A stretch of 64,000 nucleotides of DNA, taken from assembly GCF_963576675.1 (NCBI RefSeq), contig NC_088910.1, forward strand, positions 27,778,531 through 27,842,530. Reading direction: 5' to 3'. Both the position numbers and the translations under genes were made by a program. The stretch's first letter is position 1; each line of letters starts with the position of its first letter. Shown here in pieces: positions 11,728-22,394 of this stretch. The DNA comes from Euphorbia lathyris (lineage: Eukaryota > Streptophyta > Magnoliopsida > Malpighiales > Euphorbiaceae). A model generated the notes under the pieces. It saw nothing but the letters and a program-made list of their open reading frames with translations. It ran no database searches and had not been told where the DNA came from.

Positions 11728-12473
11728 TAATCATGCGTGTCTAAAAAGTCTATAGGCCTCAAACAAGCTCCTCAAAAATGGATCACGAGACTTAGAAACT
11801 ACATGGTACATCTTGGTTTCAAAATGTCTAAGGCAGATCATTCTTTGTTTGCTGAACACCAAGGTCATGACAAGATTCATTCTCTGTTATTTGAGGATAT
11901 CATGGTATCTAGGATCTCTTTTGATCTTATTCTTGATACAATTGCACATATTCAACAAGAATTTCCAATTCGCAACTTGGGACGCGGTGAATACTTCTTG
12001 GGCATTGAAATTAGATACAATATGTAGAAAGACATTCACTTGTGTTAAGCAAAATATATCAGTGCCATTCTTGATCCGGTAAAGATGGTTGATTCTAAAC
12101 CCACTCAAACTCCTATTGCCACCACTCCTACATTATCTAAAGACCTTGGCACCCGTCTTATTTCTAGTGACGAGTACATAAGTATGGTTGGTGCACTTCA
12201 GTATCTCACACTGACTCGTCATGATATTGCATTCGCAATGAAAAACTTTGCCAATTTTTTCACTCTCCACTGATGAGAAATGGAAATGTCTAAAAAAGGT
12301 ACTCCACTACATCCAGGGCACATTTGATCATGGCTTGCTTCTCTTATCCACCAAAATTCAACACATTCACTGTTACTCTGACAGTGACTATAGAGGTTGT
12401 CCTAATGATCGGCATTCCATAGGATCTTTTTGTATCTACCTTGGCAATAGCTTAGTTTCATGACACACACACG
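11105..12473 (+). pseudogene. Copia relic D, RT to start of RNase H
   Basis: Pieces of a copia pol follow in order: DGSSEIYKARLVTCGF-like RT start, a MITE, ETFKHVVKATTILTVLTLTA, then GLKQAPQKWITRLRNYMVHL, HSLLFEDIMVSRIS, LGRGEYFLGIEI, SDEYISMVGALQYLTLTRHD and the RNase H start SDSDYRGCPNDRHSIGSFC. Stops and frameshifts occur at 12025, 12047 and around 12272. At the place of the YVDD box it reads FEDI, so the catalytic motif is lost. The reading is cut at 12478 by solo LTR C and resumes at 13822. No LTR of D itself was found. Confidence 0.85.
11203..11542. mobile_element. 340 bp MITE inside copia RT (copy 2)
   Basis: Same element, same length and same insertion point as 6130-6469, flanked by GTAAATTAC and ATAATTTAC. 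Its presence at the identical site shows it inserted before the segment was duplicated. Confidence 0.75.
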
Positions 12474-12478
12474 AAAAC

Positions 12479-13816
12479 TGTTGGTCCCTTAACTAGTTGC
12501 AAGTATAGTTCCAAGGGGGGGGGGGTTAGGAACTATTTAAACTTTTTCGCAATTTAGGCAGACTTCTTTTACTAAAGAAAAGGTTTGAATAGCGGCGCTG
12601 AGTAAACAGCAAGATACTGGCTTAGTCAACAGGTGACTAGGTCAGTTTCTTAGCTTGAGTCAGGAGATAGCACTTAGAGTCTATTCCTGAGCTCTTACGT
12701 TTTAATGCGCACAACTCAACTTGACCTCTTGACTTGGTCAGTTTTGATTGTTTAAGCAAGCAATATAAATAAGGAGTCAAAGGTTTAGAAATACTTCACT
12801 CAGCAGATTTATCCAGGTTCAGCTTCTTCTAAGCCTACGTCCTGTCCTCGGAACACGTCCGAGATTTCAAATCCTCTACTGAGCTCTTTAAAGGTAGAGC
12901 CTCAAACCTTTTACAATATCAGCAATTGAGTATGACAAGAGTACCTTCCTCTATACTTCTACTCAATCCTAATCTCTCCGCTTAGTACTTAAAACCGAGT
13001 ACTCAGCCTCTCCTTTCTATCTCTAGAAATGATAAGTGTTTTTGTCCTAATACAAAGATGTGCTAAGACACTTTAGACGATTTACAATCACTCTAGACTT
13101 TTACACAGATATGAAAATGTAGTGTAAGAATTTTGCTTTGCTTCTTGCTTGCAGAACTTGTAGAGATTTGGTCAGCGTAATGGCTTGATCAAGTTCTGTA
13201 TCTTGTGAAGCTTGTGATGGCACTATTTATAAAGACGTCTGGTCATTCGGTCATTTCGAATTTCGAAATAACCGTTGGAGGGAAACGGCTATGTGTCGTT
13301 GTCATCCTGACTTGCACAGAGCTCTCGGCCAATCACAATCGTGTATCTTCTGTCCTCGGTCAGCACAGCAGATGGTCTCTCCTTTTATGGTAAAGTCAAC
13401 TGGACAGCATACTGTGTCGTTTGAACTTTGCCAAAAGAGGAAACACTTTGTCTGGAAGTTTTCCTTTGCCAGCTGCTGTCTTGTACGCTTTGTCGAGACT
13501 ACTCAGCAGCTTCATCTTGAAGTTGTTCCCGAAGGTCTTCTAGATCCTTCCGATTGCTGAGTTGCGTTTTGAACAAAACGGCAACGTCTTGATATACGCG
13601 GGCCGAGTGTACTGAGTTGTTTGACTTGGGCCTTGGCTTCCGTATTGGGCTTGGGCCTTCCAATCCTTATGACTTATAACATTTATACTCAACATTGAAC
13701 AAACACATTAGTAGAATAAATCAAAGCATTTAAACTTAGTGTGTTTAGAATATGTATTTTAATTTATACTTAAACAATTTTGTCAAATCAAAATTATGTA
13801 GAAAGGTGTTTCAACA
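12479..13816 (-). mobile_element. Solo LTR C, Sirevirus-like (1338 bp)
   Basis: It runs from TGTTGGTCCC to TTTCAACA and is flanked by a perfect 5 bp target duplication AAAAC (12474-12478 and 13817-13821). No internal element sequence is present, so it is a solo LTR left by LTR-LTR recombination. It has the family features of LTRs B, E and F: an 11 G run near the left end, the GTACTCAGC hairpin region and a TATA-type TTTATA on the minus strand near 13225. It interrupts the RNase H region of relic D. Confidence 0.95.
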
Positions 13817-13821
13817 AAAAC

Positions 13822-14133
13822 AACCAAATATAGCTCGATCATCTACGAAAATTGAGTATAAAGCAGTTGTCAAGGCCACTGCGGAATTGCTTTGGCTTCG
13901 CTCTTTCCCCAATGATCTTCGCTACCCTACTCCCAATCCAGTATAATTTTGGTGTAACAGTGTTGGGGTCATCTAGCTCACTAATAATCCAATTTTTCAT
14001 GCCTGGACGAAGCACATTGAACTTGACTATCATTTTGTTAGGGAGCATGTAGCTCTGGTTTTATGGTCATTCGCTTTATTCCAACAGATGATCAAATTGC
14101 AGATGCTCTTACCAAACCTCTAGCGAGTACATA
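13822..14133 (+). pseudogene. Copia relic D, end of RNase H
   Basis: This is the continuation of the D reading after the solo LTR: QPNIARSSTKIEYKAVVKAT then AELLWLRSF is the (S/R)SSTEAEYxA segment of copia RNase H. Later QIADALTKPLA-like sequence is readable at 14092-14124 (QMLLPNL in the shifted frame). Stops and frameshifts make it non-functional. Confidence 0.8.
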
Positions 14134-15744
14134 ATTTTAGCTTAGGTATTATTTATTAATATCTCTTATGAAAGATTTATGATTCTATTAATGTATTTGA
14201 TTAAATAAATCCATGCTTGGTTGAGTCAAGTCTCAAATCTGTGTTTTTGATGTGTCTCGGGATGCTTTTGGTCTCGAAATCACCTTGGGGGCTGCTGGAA
14301 TTTTCTGGCGATTTTTATTGGTTTAACATGCACTAACAAGGATCTGTTTGCTCTATAACGCTTATTTCCAGTCGCCGAAACCTGAAACAGACCACACCAT
14401 GAAACTTAGACACCTCAAAAAAACCCATCGCCTAAAGTTTTGAGACCATCGGAGGCCCGGAGGGCAGCACGTGGCCCACGTGCGTCGACGGGTCACCGCG
14501 CACACGCGTGACATGTGTGGCCTCTTCTGAACTCCATCCAACGTCAAATTTTACAGGCTTGCTTGGAATGTTATTTGGGATTTTTTGTAATATTTAATTT
14601 ATTTTTAGGTGCACAGAATAATTGATATTAAATTAATTAGATTTCTCTAATTGTTTTTAATATGTAAAAGCTATTTAAAAATACCCAAAAATTTAGATAA
14701 ATTAAAATTAAATCACGAAAAAAAATTCAAGATTCTGAAAAATTAAATTTATTGAGACTTGTCTCTAAATAAAAGTATTTTTAATAAAAGATTATAATAC
14801 TTTTCTTAATTTTTTAGATATTCAAAATATATTTTTAATATATTTGAATTAAACATGGAATTAAAAATAATCATTAGAAATATTTTCTGATTAATAAATT
14901 ATTAATTAATGATAGATAATCAAAATACTATTTTTAAAAATTTTTACGTCATCTGTTGCGTATAACTGTATGACTGTAGTCAGTTTGTAAATATTGTGTA
15001 ACTAATATAATCATACAAACACATAATCTGGAAAATTATTTTTTGACATGAGTCGTATATTCCTGAAAGAAATGGATTGAAGCTAGTTTTTGATCCCCAA
15101 AAGATTTAGTTCATGGTCTAATCTTTCTCTTTTCTTATATGTCTTGCCAGTCTTGGTCGGTACTATGAGGACTCCAATCCTTGCTCGTTTTTCGCACCAA
15201 CGTGCAAGACTAAATCGAATGGAGTGGAACATTAGGAGGTGTCGCTTAAATAAACAGATCATTTAGAATGACATTGAGGCAATCACGTATAATTTGGAGT
15301 CCTTGCCTACTCAGATTCAAGAGTGCATTTGAGGGGGTGGTTTGCATAGAGTGTACGATGAGTATGCCCTACATAAGAAGTTTAAGGGTATCTTAGATGC
15401 AACATGCAATATTCACGAGAACAGCTACAGAAAGACTGTGCAGTTGGTCATGAGCACACTAGGTGACAGGAGTGTTTGAGTTCCTTGAAACAGTTCAACT
15501 ATAACTCTGCGACCGGGAAAGATAATCTCTACCCGTTTATACACCAGCACACTGACCGGAAACATTTATAGATACATGGCACACGTCATGAGACATGTTC
15601 TAGTTAGAAAATCATACTTTGGAGCTTAGATAGTGGATGTGGCTTGGGGTTATAGGTTATGACCTATTTTATTTTTGGATGGGTTGAGATATCTATTTTG
15701 TTTTAGTAGATGGTTTGTTTATGTGGTCTTTGGATTTATGTGTC
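14134..15744. other. Unrecognised stretch with a GC-richer patch
   Basis: No gene recognised. 14230-14560 is GC-richer than its surroundings; the rest is AT-rich. Open frames at 15160-15480 do not match a family I know. Confidence 0.4.
14467..14483. other. 17 bp palindrome with two G-boxes
   Basis: GCACGTGGCCCACGTGC is a perfect palindrome around one central base and holds two CACGTG cores. CACGTG is the classic plant G-box; no gene start is near, so function is unsupported. Confidence 0.6.
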
Positions 15745-15870
15745 TAGGGGCACCCAAAATTATACACGTTTGGTGGAACCATGCTCTTCCGAGGTGGGTC
15801 AAAATTAACACGGACGACGCCACACTTGAATTTTCTGCTCATCAGTCAACTTGTGACCTCCTACATCAAG
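15745..15870 (+). pseudogene. LINE RNase H start, small fragment
   Basis: The frame reads IIHVWWNHALPRWVKINTDD followed by A. This fits the WxxPxxGWVKxNxDGA opening of LINE-type RNase H domains, with G to D at the second-last position. It ends in a stop at 15876. Too short to say more. Confidence 0.5.
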
Positions 15871-15879
15871 GGAACTGAT

Positions 15880-17040
15880 CATATTGGACAATATTAAAAA
15901 CTCATCCTAAATTTATTATAAGGAAATATAAGTTGGTTAAACAATATTATATAAAAAGAAAACAAATCTCTCGTTAATGAATCTTGAAAACGAATAATAT
16001 AATTTTATATAACAATTATCATTGATGGCACCCTAACACTTTGAACTTGAAATCATTTTAACATTAAATATTATTATTATTATATTCAATCCTATGCACT
16101 TAAAAAAATATTACAATATTTTTATATAAACAATTTATTATCCCACATAATACGCGGACATAGTACTAGTTTTATAATAAAAGGAAGTGAATAATAGAGA
16201 GATTAAAATTGAATGAAGAGATAAGTTTTCTCATATTTTTCTCATATTTGATAAGAAGGAAGAAAAAGTTCTTATTTCAGCTCCTTTCCCCTTGCCTGAA
16301 GATTATAATTTCCCCTTGCCTGAAGATTTTAATTTGGATAGGTTTTTAAGGGATTGAATCCAATTTAACCGAGTCAAATTTTATTCTATAAATAAATGAA
16401 AAACCAAGTCATATTTTATTAAATTCTTATTTCAGAAAAGATAAACATAAAAAGGAATTCAATCATCTCCTCTTAAAAAAATAAGCTAATTAATTTGATA
16501 GAGTTATCAATAACTTAAGAATTTAAAATAAACTGCACCAATAGCCCTTAAACTTTATTCTTTTAAAATCAAATATTATATAGCTCATTAACTTTGTACT
16601 TTACTGTTAATATTAATCAAAATGACCATTCCAATAATAGAAATGACATTCTAAAAAACTTTTTTATTTTTTCATTTTGGGTAATTTTGTCTTGGGCAAC
16701 AGTAAATTGGGTTAGATTATAAAGTTTAGGAATCATAATAAAAATAAGTGCAAAAATACAGGGACCATGGGTGTAATTAACCCAAAGAATTTATTATAAT
16801 CCCTTCATATGGGGATAATTTTATACTAATTCAGAGTATTTACTAATTGTGCCTCAGATTAATTGAATTTGAAGAGGAATGACAGGTTGTTAGAATAAAT
16901 TGATGATGAGTTAAAAAGGAATTAAGAAAGCATAACCTACAGCAAAAAGAAAAGGAATTTTGACAGGTGAGTGAGATTAGCATCTCTATGCAACATTCCA
17001 CAGAAGAAACGCCAAAAACCCATTGGGAAACGCTTCCCTG
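15880..17040. other. Intergenic region upstream of the GA20ox gene
   Basis: AT-rich. A 22 bp unit TTTCCCCTTGCCTGAAGATT occurs twice near 16285-16330. A decayed repeat ending GACCATGGGTGTAATTAACC lies at 16740-16790 and resembles the MITE end GGGTAAATTACACCCAT at 30055 on the opposite strand. No other gene is seen. Confidence 0.5.
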
Positions 17041-17045
17041 GCAAC

Positions 17046-17053
17046 TATAAAAA
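17046..17053 (+). promoter_or_regulatory. TATA box of the GA20ox gene
   Basis: TATAAAAA stands about 270 bp before the start codon. Transcription would be expected to begin about 30 bp downstream, giving a CT-rich leader of roughly 235 nt. Confidence 0.65.
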
Positions 17054-17309
17054 GGACACAACTCCAGTAAATTGGACCATCTTGCAATTTCTCCATTAAC
17101 AAACACCTTCTCTGCAAAAAACGACAATCACAAGCCCTTTTTTTGCAAATTTTTACACCTATAAGATTCCAATTTTTGTTCACCGATTTCCCCAAAGAAA
17201 GCGGTATTGGCTTTTCTTTTATCTCAACACTCTCCCTCCATTTTCTTCTCCCCTTTAAATAAACTTCCCCCAATCTCCACACTCAAATCAAAATCAAAAT
17301 CAACCTGTA

Positions 17310-17324
17310 ATGCCATGGCAGTAG
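17310..17324 (+). promoter_or_regulatory. Short upstream ORF overlapping the GA20ox start
   Basis: The first ATG of the probable leader near the gene (17310) opens a four-codon frame (MPWQ, stop TAG) that overlaps the main ATG at 17315 in another frame. The upstream ATG has a weak context (CTGTAATGC), the main one a strong context (GCCATGG). It could lower translation through leaky scanning; this is inference. Confidence 0.5.
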
Positions 17325-18792
17325 AATGCATGAAAGCTATGCCTAATCACGATCAAGACAGAAAATCAATAGTTTTTGATGCAAAACAACTTAGATACCA
17401 ATCGAACATACCTCAACAGTTCATCTGGCCGGATGACGAAAAACCGATTATGAATGCGAAAGAACTTCCAGTTCCGCATATCGATTTAGGCGGATTCCTT
17501 TCCGGTGATCCTGTGGCTGCAATGGAAGCATCGAAGCTCGTCGGAGAAGCTTGCCAGAAACACGGTTTTTTTCTAGTTGTTAATCATGGCGTCGATCGGA
17601 GGTTAATAAATGATGCTCATAAATATATGGATAAGTTCTTCGAATTGCCTCTCCCTGAGAAGCAAAAGTCTCAGAGGAAAACTGGTGAACACTGTGGCTA
17701 TGCTAGTAGCTTCACTGGTAGGTTTTCTTCCAAACTTCCGTGGAAAGAAACGCTGTCGTTTCTCTATACGGCGCAGCAAAATTCACCTAATTTAGTTCAG
17801 GAGTATTTTCAGAACACAATGGGCGAGAGTTTCTCGGATTTTGGGTAGGCTAATCGATTAAATTCACCATGATTTTTCAATCTTTGTTTGCGTGATTAAA
17901 ATGATTAACATGTGTGTTCTTGATTTTGTTATGCAGCAAGGTTTATGAGGAGTACTGCGAGTCGATGAGTAGTTTATCGCTGGGAATCATGGAACTCCTG
18001 GGAATGAGCTTGGGAGTAAGCAAAGGTCATTTCAGGGAATTTTTTGAAGAAAATGATTCGATAATGAGACTGAACTATTATCCTCCATGCCAAAAACCTG
18101 ATCTTACTTTAGGAACTGGGCCTCATTGCGATCCAACATCGTTAACGATTCTTCATCAAGATCAAGTGGGGGGTCTTCAAGTGTTTGTGGACGACGAATG
18201 GCGTTCTATTACCCCAAATTTCGATGCTTTTGTCGTTAACATTGGCGACACTTTCATGGTAATTTAATTACCTTTTCCCTCTTTTTTTTTTCAGTTTGGA
18301 GGCACTCTCTCAACTTGCTCTGCAAAATCAATTTTGGTTTGAATTTATAAAGTGTCTTGTTAATCTTATAAACTTACATGAAGTGATATCATTAATTTCT
18401 AAATCAGCTCAATATCACTATTAGGTTAATAGACCACTTTTAAGAAGTTCATGGGTTAATATGTCACTTTAAACAAACTAGTAAGTTGTGAGACTTTTGT
18501 AACGGAGAATTTGAAATGGTTGCAGGCACTTTCGAACGGGAGATTCAAGAGCTGCTTGCACAGGGCAGTAGTGAACAGTGAAACAACAAGAAAGTCACTA
18601 GCGTTTTTTTTGTGCCCAAAGAGTGATAAAATAGTGAGAGCACCAGAAAAATTAGTGGACAAATACTATCCAAGAATATACCCAGATTTCACATGGCCAA
18701 TGCTTCTTGAATTTACACAGAAGCATTACAGGGCCGACATGAGGACACTTGAAAAGTTCACAAATTGGGTTCTTCAACAGAGAAACTACTAG
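17315..18792 (+). CDS. GA20ox: Gibberellin 20-oxidase, three exons
   Basis: Exons are 17315-17844, 17937-18258 and 18526-18792, giving 372 residues, the usual length. The introns (92 and 267 bp) have GT-AG ends. The product is a soluble 2-oxoglutarate/Fe(II) dioxygenase that oxidises carbon 20 of GA12/GA53 in several steps to GA9/GA20, the main regulated step towards active gibberellins. Visible motifs: NIPQQFIWPDDEKP (31-44), the GA20ox signature LPWKETLSF (141-149), NYYPPC (223-228), iron ligands H240, D242 and H296, and the 2-oxoglutarate pair R306/S308. This signature separates it from GA3ox and GA2ox. An open frame extends upstream to 17207 without an ATG; ATG 17315 is the first in frame and has a good context. 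No disabling change is seen, making this the only clearly intact cellular gene in the window. Paralogue number cannot be told. Confidence 0.96.
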
Positions 18793-19463
18793 GCATAGTA
18801 ATCAAAAAATTACAGACGTCACTAATGAGCATCTTCTTTTCTTTTCTTTTTCTTCTTTTCTTTTTGTTCTCAGAAACACAAGAGGGAAAACAAATGCGAG
18901 ATTTTTAGAGAAGAAAATGCCTTTTTTTTTTAATGCTCATTGGTCTGTAACTCAAGCTTTTTGGGTCATCAACTTCAACTTCAACTCAACTAGAGCCAAG
19001 ACAAGATATTTTATATATGTCATAAAGGAAGGAGGGAAGGACCAAATAAGAATTGTTGGATGTGCTCAACCTTTTTTGTACTTTTCTTCCATAATATAGA
19101 AACAATGTTATGTTCCTATCCTTGTTAAATTAATACTCTGCTTATGTTTTATTTTACCCTCTTCATTTCGCTTCTCAATTTAATTTTGTCTTAAAAAATA
19201 ACCTATGCCACTCTATAATCGGTGGTTTTTAATGCTTATATTTATCATTTTCAACGCATTTAATCTAAAATGACAAATTAAAAAGCAAATTTTGTATCTA
19301 TATAAAAACTAACAGCGGTATAATTCAATTGGCAATACATGCTCAATTTATGAGAATAAAGATTTCTTATTTGATTCTCACTAAATATATCTAATGGGAA
19401 AATGCGAACAATTTTAACACTCATTAAACAAAGATAATAAATAATGATGCTAACTTGTGGTCT

Positions 19464-19519
<56 letters not shown>

Positions 19520-20510
19520 AAAACTTTCTCTTTCTCATAACCTATCCATATCACCATTATAAAGACTGAAATGTGTAATTAATTCGTTTTTAATTACATA
19601 TTATTGACTTTAGTTATTTCTGTTTTAGTTATCCTAACATTTTCTCATAATTTATTATTGGATTTATGAAGAAAATCATTTTGCATACCAAAGATAATTG
19701 GTATAGAAAAATGTATTCATATTAGAATATTTACAAAAAAAAAAAAAAAAAAACTCTATTCGTTTCATTTTTTTAACCAAAGAATTAATTCAAACCAAAG
19801 AACTAATGAGTCGTAACTTGGTAAAAGTGTAATACACAAACAGGAATAAAACTCTGTAAAAAATCAAAGAATAAAAGGCAAGTGATGAAGCGAGATGGCT
19901 GTGCCATAGCATGAGCCAACCCATTAGCTTGCCGTCGTAACCATTTGACTGAGTAAGAGTTATTTAATGCTAGGATCGATCGAATTTGAGTAATCCGATC
20001 ACCGAATTCAGAATCATCGTCAGTGGATGAATTGATAGCTTTATATTACATGTCATATTACATGTTTTTTTTAGAGTTGAACAGAAATTAAAAATATTAA
20101 GAAAAAGACTTTGTTGTCCCTTATTTATTGATTCCACTATTTATTTATTATATGATAAGTCCATTATTTTAATTAATTTTCATAAACCTGCGTTTTATAG
20201 GATACAAAATGTGACTTAATATGTATTGATCATATAATATGAATGTAATATAAAACAAAAAAAAATATTTAAAAAGACATGCAATATGAAATTGGAGGAG
20301 TATTACTTTTCCCATCATCTTAATATATATATATTTTTTTGAAAAGTCCTCTTAATATATTCTTATTTGTAGGTAAACTGAAAAATTACATTAAATTAAC
20401 TTGAAATTATAAATATTTATTTATTTTTTTAATATATTAAATTATAAATATTTAGTAATCTATTACAAATATTATTGAAAAATTTAATAATTTAACACTC
20501 ACTTAAATAT
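18793..20510. other. 3' flank of GA20ox, AT-rich intergenic
   Basis: It begins with the probable 3' untranslated region (pyrimidine tracts to about 18870; transcript end not fixed). The rest is AT-rich with a microsatellite and an A-tract near 19736-19752. No gene recognised. Confidence 0.5.
19466..19516. repeat. (AT)n microsatellite
   Basis: An uninterrupted AT dinucleotide run of about 50 bp. Confidence 0.97.
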
Positions 20511-22389
20511 AAATGATTAATGGTTCTCCAAAGGGTTACTTTTCTTGTTCTAGAGGGGTTAGACAAGGGGACCCCCTTTCTCCTCTACTGTTTGACATTG
20601 CTGAGGATTTTTTCTCTCGTTGGCTTACTAAAATGGTTAGGGAGGGTACTTATTCTCCGATGTATTATTCTGGTGGAAATTCCTTTCCCTCCCATCTTCT
20701 TTTTGCTGATGACATGCTCATTTTTGGAGTGGCATCTTTGAGGAATGTGCATGCTCTTAAGGATTTTTTCCTGCTCTATGGACAGATATCCGGTCAGCAG
20801 GTTAGTTGGGATAAATCTGCTATCTTTTTTGGTTCTCAGGTGAGTCCTCCGAGAAGGGTTCGGCTTGCTAACTGTCTTTGGCATCCGTTTGGAGTCTCTC
20901 CCCTTCAGTTACTTAGGAGTCCCTCTATTTAAAGGTGCTCCTAGGGCCCGTCACCTCAGCTGCCTTGCAGACAAATTTCTATCTCAATTTAGCAAATGGA
21001 AATGTAGCTCTCTCTCCTTTGCAGGACGTTTAACTCTAATTAAGTCTGCTATTACTGGCTCTCTGGTTCATTCATTCTTGATCTATAAGTGGCCAGTGGG
21101 TTTGCTGAAAAAGCTCAATAGAAGTGTTAGGAATTTCCTCTGGACGGGTTGTATTGATCAGAGGAAGTTAATAACGGTTCTCTGGCAAACTTATTGCAAA
21201 AGTTTGGAGGGTGGTGGTTTGGGCATTAAGGATTTTAGGATCTTTAACCAGACTCTCTTGGGGAAGATGTGTTGGGATTTAATTCAAGGCAACAGTCTTG
21301 CTATTTCTCTAATGAAGTCTAGATTTATGGTTGTCTCTGGTTTGCCTAAAGCTACTATTGCTCCTTCCTCGATTTGGTCTTCCTGTAAATTTGTTTATTC
21401 ATCCATTTGGGACCAGACCTTTTGGTGGATTGGCCAGTCTTCAACGCTCAATTTCTGGACTGATCGGTGGATCATTCCATCGATGGCGGACAGATTGGGT
21501 CTTGATCATCAGGATAAGCGTTCACGCTTTAATTCTGTTGATGATTTTTTGGTCAATTCGGAATGGCTTGGCTTAGGCACTCTGCCTTCGGTTGTTCAAG
21601 ACAGTATTCGATCTATTCACAGGGGTAGAGATGATTTTGATTTATGCGTTTGGCAGCCCTCTACGAAGGGTATTTTCTCTGCCAAAGAGTACTATTCGAT
21701 TATCAGTCCTCGTTCCTACTCAGTGGACTGGTATAAATTTGTTTGGAATGCTCACACTCCCCCTTCTCATTCCTTCACATCCTGGAGAGTTTTGCATGGA
21801 AGGGTTCCGACTCACGACCTCCTCCAGCGTCTAGGCTTCTCTTTTGCCTCTCGTTGCGTTCTTTATGGTAGGGATGCTGAGTCCATTAACCACTTATTCA
21901 TTAGCTGTTCTTTTGCAGATTCTTTGTGGAGGGCCCTTGATATTCATTTTGACTGCGCTTTACCTCGTCATTCCCGATTCATCCACTTCTTCAACACTCT
22001 TCGTAGCATTCGTTTTGGCTCACAGGTGTCATTGATCTGGCGTGTTGCCGCTGTCTCTTGCATTTGGTTAATCTGGCATTGCAGGAATGAAGCAACCTTT
22101 AAGGAGGTTTCTCCTTCCATTCAACACTCGAAGATCACCCTATTTCGAATGATTCGAGAGTCATTTGCTTCTTCTAAAGGTTTTTGCTCTTCAAGGAGAG
22201 ATGCTGATATCTTATCCCATCTTTTGGCTTCTCCAAGGCCGCCTCCGGCTCCCAACATTATTCCGGTCCATTGGCTTAAACCTCCTCCGGGTTGGGTTAA
22301 AGTCCATGTGGACGGCTCTGCTTTTGGTACTCCTGGCGAGGCGGGAGCGGGGGGTATCTTTCGTAACTATCGCGGCTTTTCCAAAGGTT
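20511..22389 (+). pseudogene. LINE 1, RT C-terminal part to RNase H start
   Basis: A 5'-truncated non-LTR retrotransposon. The frame from 20513 gives RT motifs SRGVRQGDPLSPLLF and LLFADDMLIF (catalytic ADD). It shifts near 20910 and continues at 20865-22433 with YLGVPLFKG, the thumb region, a zf-RVT region (FTSWRVLHGR, RCVLYGRDAESINHLFISCS), then the RNase H start GWVKVHVDGSAFG. It is interrupted at 22390 by the LTR element 22395-28176 and resumes at 28182. Apart from one frameshift the coding frame is well kept. The N-terminal endonuclease half is absent, as expected for 5' truncation. Confidence 0.93.
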
Positions 22390-22394
22390 GTTTT

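Noticed and set aside
17207..17314. N-terminal extension of GA20ox from 17207
   Set aside because: The frame is open but starts with TTG; the first in-frame ATG is 17315, in a strong context and giving the usual family length.
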